From Treponema sp. (GTDB lineage: Bacteria; Spirochaetota; Spirochaetia; Treponematales; Breznakiellaceae): a DNA stretch of 6,260 nt. The first letter of the stretch is position 1, and each line of letters opens with the position of its first letter. Under the pieces are notes generated by a model. It worked only from the letters and a program-made list of their open reading frames with translations, did not search any database and was not told the origin of the DNA. Below are positions 6,157-6,260 of this stretch, one piece after another. The stretch covers positions 1 to 6,260 of the forward strand of contig JAIRLQ010000323.1 of the NCBI GenBank assembly GCA_031259345.1. Direction: 5' to 3'. The position numbers and the translations under genes are program-made.

Positions 6157-6260
6157 ATGCAGGAATACTTTGTCATTCAGGCAAAAGACATGGATGAAGC
6201 GCGCAGAAAAGTACGGGAAAACTATGGGGAGTATGCCTCTATCCTTCAGCGTAAAACCGT
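6157..6260 (+). CDS. flhF: Flagellar SRP-type GTPase FlhF, N-terminal fragment
   Basis: Only the first 34 codons are in the window; the frame is open at the end. The peptide begins MQEYFVIQAKDMDEARRKVR and continues ENYGEYASILQRKT. This resembles the start of the FlhF B domain (aromatic residue near the N-terminus, then an amphipathic helix with R-K-V/I-R, then a G..A.IL stretch). FlhF is a GTPase related to Ffh/FtsY that helps set flagellar position and number; in spirochetes flhF directly follows flhA. The start is ATG, with GGAAGGG (6145-6151) five bases upstream and beginning at the last base of the flhA stop codon; the gap after flhA is 11 bp. The GTPase motifs lie beyond the window, so identity rests on the N-terminal pattern and synteny. 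Confidence 0.85.
   Translation, partial: MQEYFVIQAKDMDEARRKVRENYGEYASILQRKT

Overview
The window carries most of a flagellar type III export-gate operon on the + strand: fliO, fliP, fliQ, fliR, flhB, flhA and the start of flhF. It is preceded by the 3' end of an unrelated Rpn-like (PD-(D/E)XK nuclease/transposase family) gene. The gene order, the FlhB N-terminus (motif DLQWFAAEDEGRT) and the purine-rich Shine-Dalgarno sites point to a spirochete, most likely a Treponema. The moderate GC content (about half by eye) and the Rpn-like gene fit the gut and termite-gut treponemes better than T. pallidum. This assignment is inference; no rRNA or other marker lies in the window.

Layout. Positions 1-273 hold the C-terminal 90 residues of an Rpn-like protein, including a 12-bp in-frame tandem repeat. 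Positions 274-340 are an AT-rich gap with a good sigma70-type promoter (TTGCAT, 17 bp, TATAAT). Positions 341-6145 are six tightly packed genes separated by -4 to +14 bp. flhF begins at 6157 and runs off the window. There is no gene-free stretch over 300 bases, and I saw no RNA gene, CRISPR array, complete insertion sequence or strong terminator.

How the genes work together. FliP, FliQ and FliR form the export-gate core in the flagellar basal body, and FliO helps FliP assemble. FlhB sits against the gate and switches substrate specificity after cleaving itself at NPTH. FlhA forms the cytoplasmic ring that docks chaperone-substrate complexes and takes part in proton-driven export. FlhF is an SRP-type GTPase that places flagella at the cell pole. 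In spirochetes these flagella are periplasmic.

Most of the window is a conventional flagellar operon; I do not see an undescribed system. The points worth a second look are: (i) the gene before fliO is Rpn-like rather than fliN/fliY, which suggests the ancestral spirochete operon is interrupted here, with a new or exposed promoter; (ii) FlhA has Asn209 at the position aligned with the proton-pathway Asp208 of Salmonella, and Ala-Asn-Lys-Phe in place of Pro-Gly-Lys-Gln in the family signature; (iii) the start of fliO is unclear and may be a CTG.
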